From Chamaecrista fasciculata (taxonomy: Eukaryota > Streptophyta > Magnoliopsida > Fabales > Fabaceae), in NCBI GenBank assembly GCA_003254925.1, contig QANZ01010003.1:62001-126000 (forward strand): 64,000 nt of DNA, in the 5' to 3' direction. The position numbers and the translations under genes were made by a program. Each line of letters opens with the position of its first letter. Within the stretch, counting starts at the first letter, position 1. Positions 14,076 to 23,511 of the stretch are shown here, piece after piece. The notes below the pieces were generated by a model, which worked only from the letters and a program-made list of their open reading frames with translations, searched no databases and had not been told where the DNA came from.

Positions 14076-14389
14076 TTATTATAAGGTTAAAATCCTATTT
14101 TGGTCTCCCAGTTATGCTCAATGTTCTAAATTGGCCCCTCAGTTATTTTTCGTTTCATATTGGTCCCTCAGTTTTCTAAAATTTGGCACAGTTGGTCCCT
14201 CAAACTTTTCCATCCACTTTTCCGTTAAAAAAAGGAAAAAATAAACTTTCATCCCCCAAAAGTTTTATTTTCTTATATTAAGGTCCTTATTTTTTTATAA
14301 TAGGATCAAAACATAAGAAAAAGAAATAAATTAAGATCTTAATTGAATTTACTCATAAACACAACCCTCTCTCTCTCTCTCTCTCAAAC

Positions 14390-14497
14390 ATGGCGTCTCC
14401 TTCATATGCCCCTGTCATCTCCTGCCACACCCCCTCTTCTTCTTCTTCTTCTTCTTCTTCCACGGAATCGGAGTCCCCTGCAATGAAATACACTTAG
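14390..14497 (+). pseudogene. 35-codon fragment inside the MULE
   Basis: ATG-started reading frame with MASPSYAP at its start, a run of about nine serines, then STESESPAMKYT and a stop. GC content and codon use differ from the AT-rich TIRs, so it may be a piece of a captured host gene. The source was not recognised. It may not be translated. Confidence 0.3.
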
Positions 14498-14734
14498 CAA
14501 TGCACTCTCACTTCAACTCAAGAAGAGGATAAATTTTTTCCCTATTTTTGGGTCTGGAAACTTATCAAAAAATAAATTAATTAAAAATTGAAAATAAATC
14601 TAGCGGCAAAAGCAGAGGAAAAATCAAATCCGAACTTCAAGTGAAGGAAGAAGAAACAGCAGAGTTGCATCCAAATCAAAATCAACTATAACACGGTGAA
14701 ATAAATCACGCAGAAAGAAATATTTTGGGTCCCA

Positions 14735-15627
14735 AGAGTTTATGAATCTAGAGTTTCGGATTCGCTTCTGTGTTAGGTTTCGGATTTTCTCTCTCTCGCT
14801 TCTGTGTTAGCTTAGAGAGAGAGAGACAAGAGTTTATGAATCTGGGGTTTCGGATTCGCTTCTGTGTTAGGTTTCGTGATACGAAATAGAGAAATATTAA
14901 TAAAGAAATAGCCCAAAAGCTTATATGGGGAATAAGTAATAAAAAAGAAGTCATGATGTGTAGCACATGGAAGGCTAGAGGAAGTCCACGTGGAAGAAGA
15001 GGCATTACATGGCATGAGCTGCCCATTCCAAGAGTCATGTGTTCAGCCATTTGGGAGTTGGTTCACATAGTTTGATATGCACTTTGTTAAGCTTTTTGTT
15101 ATTGCCTTGTTATAATAATGGTTTGGATGTATTGCATTTTCTCAGGCTCAATTTTGTAGACTTTGTCTAGGAGAATCCCTTACTCGAAAGGGGACTCGTT
15201 TTGTATACTTCTCCATTCTCAGGAGATTTGATACATGCTCATCCACTGATATCATCTTCTATCTTGCCCATTTTACTATTTTTCTTTCTCTTTTTCTTAT
15301 ATTTCATTATTCTGTAATTTGGATGTCTATCATTTCGGATTTCCTCTCTCTCGCTTCTGTGTTAGCTTAGAGAGAGAGAGACAAGAGTTTATAAATGTGG
15401 AGTTTCAGATTCGTTTTTGTGTTAGGTTTCGGATTTTCTCTCTCTTGCTTCTGTGTTAGCTTAGACAGAGAGGGAGAGACAAGAGTTTATGAATCTAGGG
15501 TTTCAGATTCGCTTCTGTGTTAGGTTTCGGATTTTCTCTCTCTCGCTTTTGTGTTAGCTTAGAGAGAGAGAGAGACAAGAGTTTATGAATCTGGAGTTTC
15601 AGATTCGCTTCTGTGTTAGGTATCGGA

Positions 15628-15676
<49 letters not shown>

Positions 15677-15700
15677 GTGTTAGCTTAGAGAGAGAGGGGG
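14735..15700. repeat. ~95-bp tandem repeat array, about five copies
   Basis: The unit reads approximately GTTTATGAATCTAGGGTTTC, GGATTCGCTTCTGTGTTAGG, a (CT)n block, GCTTCTGTGTTAGCTTAGAG and a GAGA tract. Copies start near 14735, 14829, 15384, 15483 and 15578. The second is split by the solo LTR at 14877-15332. The last carries an expanded (TC)n run (about 15631-15672). Confidence 0.8.
14877..15332. mobile_element. Solo LTR (456 bp)
   Basis: It starts TGATACGAAATAG and ends GATGTCTATCA, so it has TGATA...TATCA inverted ends. It is flanked by the 5-bp target duplication TTTCG (14872-14876, 15333-15337) and interrupts one unit of the tandem repeat, which gives the empty-site sequence. No internal region, so it is a recombined LTR retrotransposon. 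Its ends resemble the TGATAC...GTATCA ends of the LTR in QRT3-C, but the bodies differ. Confidence 0.85.
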
Positions 15701-15997
15701 GTTGTGAGGTTGTGTTTATGAGCAAATTCAATTAAGATCTTACTTTATTTTTTTTCTTATGTTTTGATCCTATTATAAACAAATAAGGACCTTAATATAA
15801 GAAAATAAAACTTTTGGTGGATGAAATTTTTTTTTCCTTTTTTTTAACGGAAAAATGGATGGAAAACGTTTGAGGGACCAACTGTGCCAAATTTTGGAAA
15901 ACTGAGGGACCAATATGGAACGAAAAATAACTGAGGGACCAATTTGAAACATTGAGCATAACTGAGGGATCAAAATAGGACTTTGGCCTTATTATAA

Positions 15998-16663
15998 TAA
16001 AGTGCTTTGTACATACGAGTGTTTATGGCCAAATTTTAAGTGTTTATGAGTAGTAGTAAAAATCAATTTTAATTACGGGAAGAAAGTTAAAAATTGTAAC
16101 TTTTTCTTATAATAGAAGAAAAGGTAGAAATTTTTTTTCCAAAATAAAAAAATCCATCCTTACTCAAAAATTGATTATTGTTTATACTTTTATTGTTTTA
16201 CATACCATTTTAAATAGATACAATATTTAAAATAACTCTACAGTCAAAAATACCTTTTTTTTTTTTTTTTTNTACAGTCAAAAATCCCTTTTTTTTTTTT
16301 TTTTATGAAATTAGCTCACTCTCATAAGGCTCTTTCTTTTTTCTTCCGAAAAAAGTTCTATTTGAAGACTTGTCTTCAAATAAGCCAACATTAGAAATGG
16401 TGGTAAATTTACTTGAATAGATTGGTGTTTTCAGTTTTGTATAGCACAAAGAGGAAAATTAGAGAGATTTATATATGAGAATATAATGATAAAAAGAGTA
16501 TAATAATACCATTTTTTACTAGTACTAATGTACTGGATTACTAGATATTACATAAAAATGAAGCTCGATTATAAATTATGAGGAAAGAAATAGGACATTT
16601 CCCTTTGATGGGATCTCAAGTTTGCATTTCATGCACAATTTTATAGCTTCACTCCCACTTATC
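15998..16663. other. AT-rich spacer with an assembly join at 16272
   Basis: No gene seen. Around the single n, the phrase TACAGTCAAAAAT plus a T-run occurs both just before (from about 16241) and just after it. This suggests two contig ends that overlap but were not merged. Confidence 0.5.
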
Positions 16664-16673
16664 CAAAAAGTAC

Positions 16674-17324
16674 CTAGCCGCTCGAACTTTTCTCTGCTAG
16701 GGTTCGCAAAACCACAAAAACCCCCTTTGAGGGGTTGCTGGCAGCGTCCTCCATGGCGTCTCCGGAGAAGGCAACGACAACGTCTTGGGCGGCAACTTCT
16801 GAAGCGGCACCGGTGGCGGCTCCGGCTATAAACCAGCTGCCCCTCCTTTCGTTTTTTTTAGGTATATATTTTGTATCTTCCTCCATTAGGGAGGTCTCTA
16901 CTTCCATTAGGGAAGTGTTCCTCTTCCATTAGGGAAGTTTTCCTCTTCTATTAGGGAAGAGTTTATCTTTTGTCATGTCACTCTAGATCTACTCTTTTTT
17001 CTAAACATGTTGGAGAAAAAATAGGAAGAGACTTTCTCAGAGAGTGAAGAGGGGTGTGTTGCCTCTACCTCTTCTTCTTTTTTCTCTGTATTTTTAAACA
17101 TTGGAGTAGATATTTTTCTTGAGAGGAGATCTGAATTTATTTGTTGTTATTCTTAGGTGTGTTGTCCGAGTTCCTTTGATTCTTCCTTGTAATCATTTCT
17201 AGGAGTACATGGCTGAGTTTTATTGTTAGATTTAAGTCATGTTTGTATCTCCTTTGATGTTTATAGCCTTGTGCTATTATACCCTTTCCTCATGAATGAA
17301 GTTTATGTTTAGACAAAAAAAAAT
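16674..17324 (+). mobile_element. Poly(A)-ended retrocopy, probably a LINE-derived or other non-LTR element
   Basis: It is bounded by near-identical direct repeats (CAAAAAGTAC at 16664-16673; CAAAAAAGTAC at 17325-17335) and ends in an A-rich tail after GTTTATGTTTAGAC. The left part (16753 onward) opens with ATGGCGTCTCCGGAGAAGGC. The middle holds four copies of a ~22-bp unit with ATTAGGGA(A/G)G (about 16884-16960). Target duplication plus tail shows target-primed retroposition. No reverse transcriptase is present. It could also be a processed copy of an unidentified host transcript. Confidence 0.6.
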
Positions 17325-17335
17325 CAAAAAAGTAC

Positions 17336-18570
17336 AAGTTTCATGTCATCCTCCAACTATGATTGAATATTTTGGCCAAAAAAAAAAACTATGATTGAAT
17401 ATAAAATGGGATTTTCATATGAAAAATTTGAATATATATATATATAAGGATTTAAAGCTATTTAAATTACAATTTCCTACCAATGGTTTCTTTTTTTATT
17501 TTTTTTGAAAAATATATTAAATTGTTGGTTGAGAAGCTTGATCGCACACAAATGCTCGAATTTCTCATGAAACTTTTTTCGTCTTTGTTCTTGAGAATTC
17601 AACTTTTATTCTTTTAATTTTGCAATAAATATTAAATGTATCTTCTTTAATAAAAAATAAGCTCTAACGTTATATAATATTGAGACTATTACCTCTCTAT
17701 TGTTTTAGTGATAAAAAATTAATTAGTCTGACTTAAGAATTTAAACATTTAATTCCCTTACAATACGAATTTTATTCCCAAGATTAGTGATGCAAGTACC
17801 AATTTGAACATTAATAAAAAAAATTGATCAATAAGTTCCTAGGTTCTCTAAGACGTACAAAACTAAAGAGTAGTTATTTTTTCCAAGATTTTTTTTTAAA
17901 GTTTTTTAAATTTTCATTACAATGAACCTATATAAACTTTCAAAATAAAGTGAATGTGAAGGCTACAATAAACATAGAAAAAAATTATTATACATTATAA
18001 ACGTTTTATTATACATTAAAAAAATTAGTACTATATAACCGTTTATATATGTTTTTTTTTAATTGTTTTCGCTTAAAATCTAACTCAACTATAATATAAA
18101 ATTAAATTAGATGAAATTTTGTGAAAAAAAGAAACTTAAATTTGTATATCAAAGTAAAGTATTAGTGAAAAATATATGGTACTAATTGCTTAAAAGACTA
18201 GCTAAACAAAAGTCATCTTTCCTAATATATAACGCATAATAAAGATTATAATATATGTTATCATCAATATAGTAATAATATAATTAAAGTAAACATTAAC
18301 ATTACCAAGATAACAATGAAGATTTGAAGACACACAGGCTGGAAAAAGCTAAAAAACAAATAATGATGAGAGAATGAAGTCCTGAGTTTGGAAAATTAAT
18401 TGATGGTACTCTTTGGCTTTGGCTTAAATGATGTTATATTAGGTTGAGTGGTTCAGTGTTTTATTGCGTGGAAACTTAAGAATACATTAATTTACTCTTT
18501 CTTTGCTTGAAATGGACACATCTCTAAATTTCCCATTTTATATTTATATTTTCGAATAATTTTCATCGAA
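17336..18570. other. AT-rich spacer before the tRNA gene
   Basis: Only low-complexity A/T sequence and a short (TA)n run near 17433. No coding or structured feature recognised. Confidence 0.4.
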
Positions 18571-18654
18571 GTCAGGATGGCCGAGTGGTCTAAGGCGCCA
18601 GACTCAAGTTCTGGTCCTCGTGAGAGGGCGTGGGTTCAAATCCCACTTCTGACA
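18571..18654 (+). tRNA. tRNA-Leu (anticodon CAA)
   Basis: A full cloverleaf can be read. Acceptor arms are GTCAGGA/TTCTGAC with a discriminator A. The A box reads TGGCCGAGTGGTC and the anticodon arm is CCAGA-CTCAAGT-TCTGG with CAA at 18605-18607. There is a long variable arm (type II, as in Leu) and the B box is GGTTCAAATCC. No intron, CCA not encoded. A T-run follows immediately and would terminate RNA polymerase III. It decodes UUG. Confidence 0.95.
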
Positions 18655-18661
18655 TTTTTTC
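18655..18661 (+). terminator. Pol III T-run after tRNA-Leu
   Basis: Six or more T residues start directly at the end of the mature tRNA, the usual stop for RNA polymerase III. Confidence 0.75.
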
Positions 18662-18739
18662 TTAATGGCATCTTAATCAAACATTGTGAGCCTTATGTTG
18701 TAGATTTTCCAGTATGAAGAGCCAACGGTAACAAAATTG

Positions 18740-18965
18740 AAAAAGAAAAGGTCAAAAGTGTAAATTTGATCTCATATCTTTTACTCAGTTCTCAATTTAG
18801 TCTCACGTCTTTCTTTGTTGCATTTTTGGTCTTATATCTTTAGGTCAGTTTCTAATTTGGCCCTATATCTTTTTTGTTGTAGATTTGGTCTCATATTTTT
18901 TGGTCAATTGCAGAATTTGTCTTATATTTTTTGATCAAGTGCATAAGTGGTCTTTATATCTTTAC
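18740..18965. repeat. Degenerate ~55-bp repeats
   Basis: The phrase 'tttggtct(c/t)atatcttttggtcagtttct' recurs four to five times with drift. Such arrays are common in subterminal regions of plant MULEs, but no termini were found here. Confidence 0.45.
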
Positions 18966-19552
18966 AAATGGATCAACTAATACCTCGAAAACAACAATAA
19001 AACATGCCACAAATCACATAGTCAAGTGTTGTTCCCATTGTTATACCGTTGGCAACATTTTGGAGAAAAACTGTATTTTAGTCCTCCAGATATATAGTAA
19101 CTTTCAATTTAGTCCTTCAAGTATTATTACCATCGATTTAATCCGTCATGGATAAAATTACTTTCATTGTTACTCTTATACCTAAATTTCTTTTAACATT
19201 AATGATTAAATTAAGCCTTCTTTAAAGTTGGGATATTTCTTGAGCATCTTAACATTATTCATGACAAATTTTTATGGTACAAATTAGTTTTTATATTAAG
19301 CTACTGTACTTATTTTTAGTGCTTATAACTATATTATCCATGGTAGAACTAGAAGAACAGTAGAACCCAAACTAGACTAACAAAATTTAGCTTATGATGG
19401 CAAGTTAACCTCACGTTCTTACAAGCTAAGTAAGAATGTCTAAAATGGGAAGTTCAAGATGAATTTATTAGAGTAGATGTGGAGTACATATAATTCTGTT
19501 CTTGATATATTGTATCAAAGATATGCTAACATAAGAATTTATATTTTACACT

Positions 19553-19722
19553 CTTATTCTTCATTAATTTTTATAATCCTTATTTTGCTTTTCATATTTG
19601 ATTTGATGGTTATTTCTATTATGCACTTTAGTGAATGAATTTTGTAATCCTTATTCTTCATTAATTTTTATAATCCTTATTTTGCTTTTCATATTTGATT
19701 TGATGGTTATTTTTATAATCCT
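19553..19722. repeat. 98-bp tandem duplication
   Basis: The block beginning TTATTCTTCATTAATTTTTA at 19553 starts again at 19651 and stays nearly identical for about 70 bp (through GATTTGATGGTTATTT). No gene is involved. Confidence 0.75.
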
Positions 19723-20364
19723 TATTTCTATAATCCATTCATAAGACAGTTAAACATGGTCTAGTGACTATTATGGTGCTAGCACAATTCTTTCATTTCT
19801 TTTAATTTTTGACAAATTATTAGGGTGTCTTTATTTTATAATTCAATAATTCATACAAGAGTGATTGTATACCTTGACAAGTTTGTTTTGTTTGCCATAC
19901 TTCTCCATCCAACTTTTCTCTTATATCTTAAATTTTTTTTTAGAGTTCATCTTCTGCCATTAATTTATATGTATTATTTATTGATTGGATCTACCAAGGT
20001 TTTAAATGTTAGTGTTAATAGTTATGATAATTTGGTACGTTGTAGGTGGGGACAGTGAAAGACCATCGTTTATGTCAGAAATATTGGTTTATGTTCGTAG
20101 GTCTGAAGAGGATTCTGTTGTGGGAATTATAAGATATGTTCTTCCGATTCATTTTATGAATAATCAGAATATAGCTTTTATGAATTTTTGCTTAGGCTTT
20201 AGAGTTAAGATTTTCCTTAGTTGATTGGTGTTGACATTGGTTTTTTTTTTTTAAAAATCTTCTAAGTTGCCTTCGTTTGGGGAGGGCGGGGAGATTTTGG
20301 ATGAAATAGGCAAATAGATATATCTACTTTCACTTATATATGCTTACTTGTATAATTTATAATA
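19723..20364. other. Spacer
   Basis: AT-rich with two short open stretches (19825-20224) that lack ORF support or family likeness. The last 9 bases (20356-20364) are the left target duplication of the next element. Confidence 0.35.
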
Positions 20365-21062
20365 GAGTAAATTATACTTTGGTACTATGTGGTTTGATAA
20401 TATTTTACTTTGGTACTTTATGGTTTTAAAAAAAATGATATTCTAGTATCATGTGATATTTTTCATTAACGCTTTGATACCTTGAGTTTTAATTCTGTTA
20501 GAAAACTACTAAACTTGGCAGCTATTTCATAATTTTAACCAATTTTGCGGAATAAAGTAGGAAAAAGAGGTTGAAATTACATAAACACCCATAAAGATTT
20601 AAATGTCTTCAAAACAATCCTTAAAAACACAAACTTCTAACAATATAATTTCTTGACAAAATTTATTTTGTTTGATTCTTTGTGATGAATAGGTTTTAGA
20701 TATACAATTTATTTTTGAAAATTATATCTCTATCAGTTATTAAATCTTACTCGAAAGTGTTATATTACAATGTTAGAATGAGAAATCATGTGAAAATTTA
20801 TTGAATTTTGTGTTTTTAAGGATTGTTTTAAAGATATTTAAGGAATTTTCGGTGTTTTAGTAATTTCAACCTTTTTTTTTCTAAATTAAAATTACCTTTC
20901 ATACCTTAAAGTTAGTTAAAATTATAAAATAGCCCCAAAAGTATCGAATTCATTAGTTTTCTAATCGAATTAAAACTCAAAGTACCAAAAAGTTAACGGA
21001 GAATATCACGAGATACCAGAATGTCATTTTTTAAACTATATAGCACTAAAGTGTAATTTATC
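20365..21062. mobile_element. Non-autonomous MULE-like foldback
   Basis: Inverted ends begin GAGTAAATTATACTTTGGTA and end with the diverged complement (AAGTGTAATTTATC). Subterminal blocks also mirror each other. The flanking 9-mers TTTATAATA (20356-20364) and TTAATAATA (21063-21071) differ at one base. The end sequence matches the outer element at about 51.6-52.96 kb. About 700 bp, no coding region. Confidence 0.65.
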
Positions 21063-21212
21063 TTAATAATAATAAGAAAAAAAATAGTAAAAATGAATAA
21101 AAAATCATTTTTTTTATAAAAAAGAGAAAGTTCTATCTTTTTAATACCCATTTCTTTAAAATCTCTCACAAATCCAGTACTTGAAAAAAAACTTTTCTTA
21201 ATAAGACAATAA

Positions 21213-21508
21213 TCTATCTANTACACACATATATCCAAAATGCACAGTATTATATGACATAGTATTATGTATGCACAGTTTCCAAAATGTTAAAAAATAA
21301 AAAATAAGTCCCTGGGTACATATTATACGGGGACTATAGTGGAAAATTTTAACATTTTTGGATACGAAGTATGGAGCATTCAACTAGAGTATATTCAACT
21401 GCATTATCATGTCATTAAATTTATGTCACTAAATCTATATTATGCAGCAACAACTGGAAGACGGAACTATAACTTTTACTCCCGCGCATCGCGCGGGTCA
21501 TAGGCTAG
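21213..21508 (+). mobile_element. Probable Helitron fragment or small Helitron
   Basis: The 3' end is clear: a 7-bp stem hairpin CCCGCGC-ATC-GCGCGGG (21481-21497), then CTAG (21505-21508) followed by T. The 5' end is proposed at TCTATCTA after an A but is uncertain, since an n (21221) sits inside it. The hairpin sequence differs from the other two Helitrons here. Confidence 0.5.
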
Positions 21509-22553
21509 TAAAAGTAAAATGAAAATGTTCAGAAGAGAGTAAACTTGAAAATAAGCTATCAAAGGCATTTTGGGAAGGAAGGGAAAAATGCCCCAATCCC
21601 TAATTTCACTCCTTCGTCCCTTCATTTCACACGCTACACAAAATTTCAGCCGCGCCTCTACACATGATGATATAGAGAGGGAATGAATTTCGCAATAGAG
21701 GAAGGAGGAGTTCACGCACAAAACAGAGCAACGTTTTGAGTGGAGAACTTATACCCACCATACAAACAGAACCGAGACAGAGAATCAAAGGACAAACAAT
21801 CAACAAGGTGGGTCTTTTCTATTCGTTGTAACCCAAAAAAAAGGAAAAACAAGGTGGGTCTTTTATTGTTTCTTTGTTAGCATTTCTCCGGCCAATTGGG
21901 AATGTCTATTCATTGTGATTTTTGTTTCTTCTCTTTCATGTAAACTTGATTGCTCTCCAATATTCGACTAATGTAGCTTGTTTTAGTTCGGGAGATTTTA
22001 GTCGAAACATTTCTCATTCCTTGGTTCTGTTTGTAATTATATGCTTTTGTTTTTCTCTCTCTCTTCTCATGAAACCAATGGGTGGCTGGCAATCTGCTTT
22101 AACTTTATCACTTGTCGGTTGTTTTTCTGTTTTTTTTGTTGTTGTTGTTGTTGTTGAGGATTTAACTTATGTGAAGCTTAGTTTGATTAGTTTATATTGG
22201 TGTTGGCCGTGTGTTTGTAGGATTGCCTCATTGAATTTGGTTTTGTGATCTTAAATTTGTTGTCTATTTCTCTGCTATTTCAATTGTAATTGTAGCCTGG
22301 TTTGTGAGAGGCCTTTGAGAATGTGAAATTTGAATTTGATTGTTTTGTTTTAAGAGTTTATTGTTGCTTTGACACTTTTAATGCATGATGCTTAAAAATT
22401 CTGTTCTGGTTTAGGAGTCTTTTAGGCATGTTTTTCTTTACTTAATTCAACACTTGTTTAGGTTGATTTGAGTTCTGAGTTTTTAAGCTTGATTTGAGTT
22501 CAGTTACATGTTAAAGAATGGTTGTTGTTTTGTTTGGCATGTACTGGCTCAAC
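21509..22553. promoter_or_regulatory. Likely promoter/5' UTR region of the PPR gene
   Basis: Around 21600-21808 the sequence is less AT-rich, with purine-rich leader-like text ending AACAATCAACAAG just before GTGGGT, a plausible splice donor. A similar 'caaggtgggtcttt' phrase repeats at 21850. The open stretch at 21922-22248 is intron-like. The assignment to the PPR transcript is an inference from position. Confidence 0.4.
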
Positions 22554-22700
22554 TATTTTTGGTTTCCCAAGGTATCCCCAGCCCGACAGGCCAAGGACTA
22601 ATTCTCTGCGGATCTGTGCTCCATTTAAGGGTCTGCCGCTGGCCAATTGGTTGCTGCATATACAAGGCGGGATTTGAACCCCCGACCTTGCATAAGCGAC
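22554..22700 (-). mobile_element. tRNA-derived SINE
   Basis: On the minus strand it begins with a tRNA-like head with a B box GGTTCAAATCC (22671-22681) inside 'gtcgggggttcaaatcccgcc'. Direct repeats CTGGCTCAACT flank it at about 22544-22554 and 22701-22711. The tail side ends in a short T/A run. No coding capacity. Confidence 0.7.
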
Positions 22701-22989
22701 CTGGCTCAACTTTGAGCTTAAATATTTTGGAAATAGACAAATAGTGATAGAGAAAGATATGAAAGGAAGTAATGAAAATGTATTAAGACTTCTGTGAGTG
22801 CATAGTACATTTAAACTGATATTTATAGTATTGAGTAAGAGTTTTATTAGTGTGAATATCAGATAGTTAAATCTGTTGCAACTATTAACAGATTTAACTA
22901 TTTTACTAACTATACAATTTATATCACTAACAAATAGGCTGCCCAAAAATCCAGAAGCCTCCTTAATGTACTTAATTTCAGAAGTAATG

Positions 22990-23024
22990 GGGGGGGGGGG
23001 GGGGNNNNNNNNNNNNNGGGGGGG
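22990..23024. other. Poly-G run with a 13-base gap
   Basis: Fifteen or more G, then n at 23005-23017, then more G. This is a sequencing/assembly gap within a homopolymer; its true length is unknown. Confidence 0.9.
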
Positions 23025-23288
23025 AGGATAGTCATTTAATTGTTTTAGTTAGTCCTTTTGAACTTGCTATGCTACTTGTGTGATGAAATTGTAAGTCTTG
23101 TTGCTGGTCTGCTGAGATCACCAATAGTAGTATATTGTATTCCAATCCAAATATTTGACTGATAAATTATATATTTGACCATATTATCGCTGAATCATAT
23201 TCATATATTACTAGGTAATTCTGCCTCACAGTGTAGGTTAATTATGACGGGGGTGGTGGCCAACTTTAAGGCAACTTCATGATTTAGG

Positions 23289-23511
23289 GATATGCACACA
23301 TGAAGACACTCTTGAAGTGCCAAGAGTGAGAGATGAAATCCCATTTCTTCTATACCCAAGTCAAGCTTGAATCACCTTACGTTCGTTCTCTTGGGTTTGG
23401 TAGCTTACACTGTATGGCTAATTTTTCTATATGATTTGACGTAAAGTGCAATACACTGCCCAACGAGTGTCTTGGATGTGCACACATGAAGACGCTCTTG
23501 AAGTGCCAAGG
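23289..23511 (+). repeat. Direct duplication of the PPR mini-exon 1
   Basis: GCACACATGAAGAC-CTCTTGAAGTGCCAAG occurs at about 23294-23325 and again at 23479-23510 with one or two changes. The second copy is followed by a good donor (GTAATT) and is in frame with the PPR body. The first is followed by AGTGAG. Confidence 0.75.

Larger units (their letters stand above)
14085..15988. mobile_element. Mutator-like element with ~280-bp TIRs and a nested solo LTR
   Basis: Terminal inverted repeats run about 14085-14366 and 15709-15988 (start GGTTAAAATCC, end GGACTTTGGCC). Identical 9-bp target duplications TTATTATAA flank them at 14076-14084 and 15989-15997. This is the diagnostic length for the Mutator superfamily. 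Inside are a 35-codon start (14390-14497: MASPSYAP..., with a Ser run), about five copies of a ~95-bp tandem repeat, and a solo LTR. No transposase is present, so it is non-autonomous. Confidence 0.85.

Noticed and set aside
14735-15700. Tandem units as a CRISPR-like array or satellite
   Set aside because: A plant nuclear context, units abutting without unique spacers, and confinement to one MULE point to a local tandem expansion.
22990-23024. Long G-run as a G-quadruplex regulatory site
   Set aside because: It is interrupted by a 13-base gap and may be a sequencing artefact.
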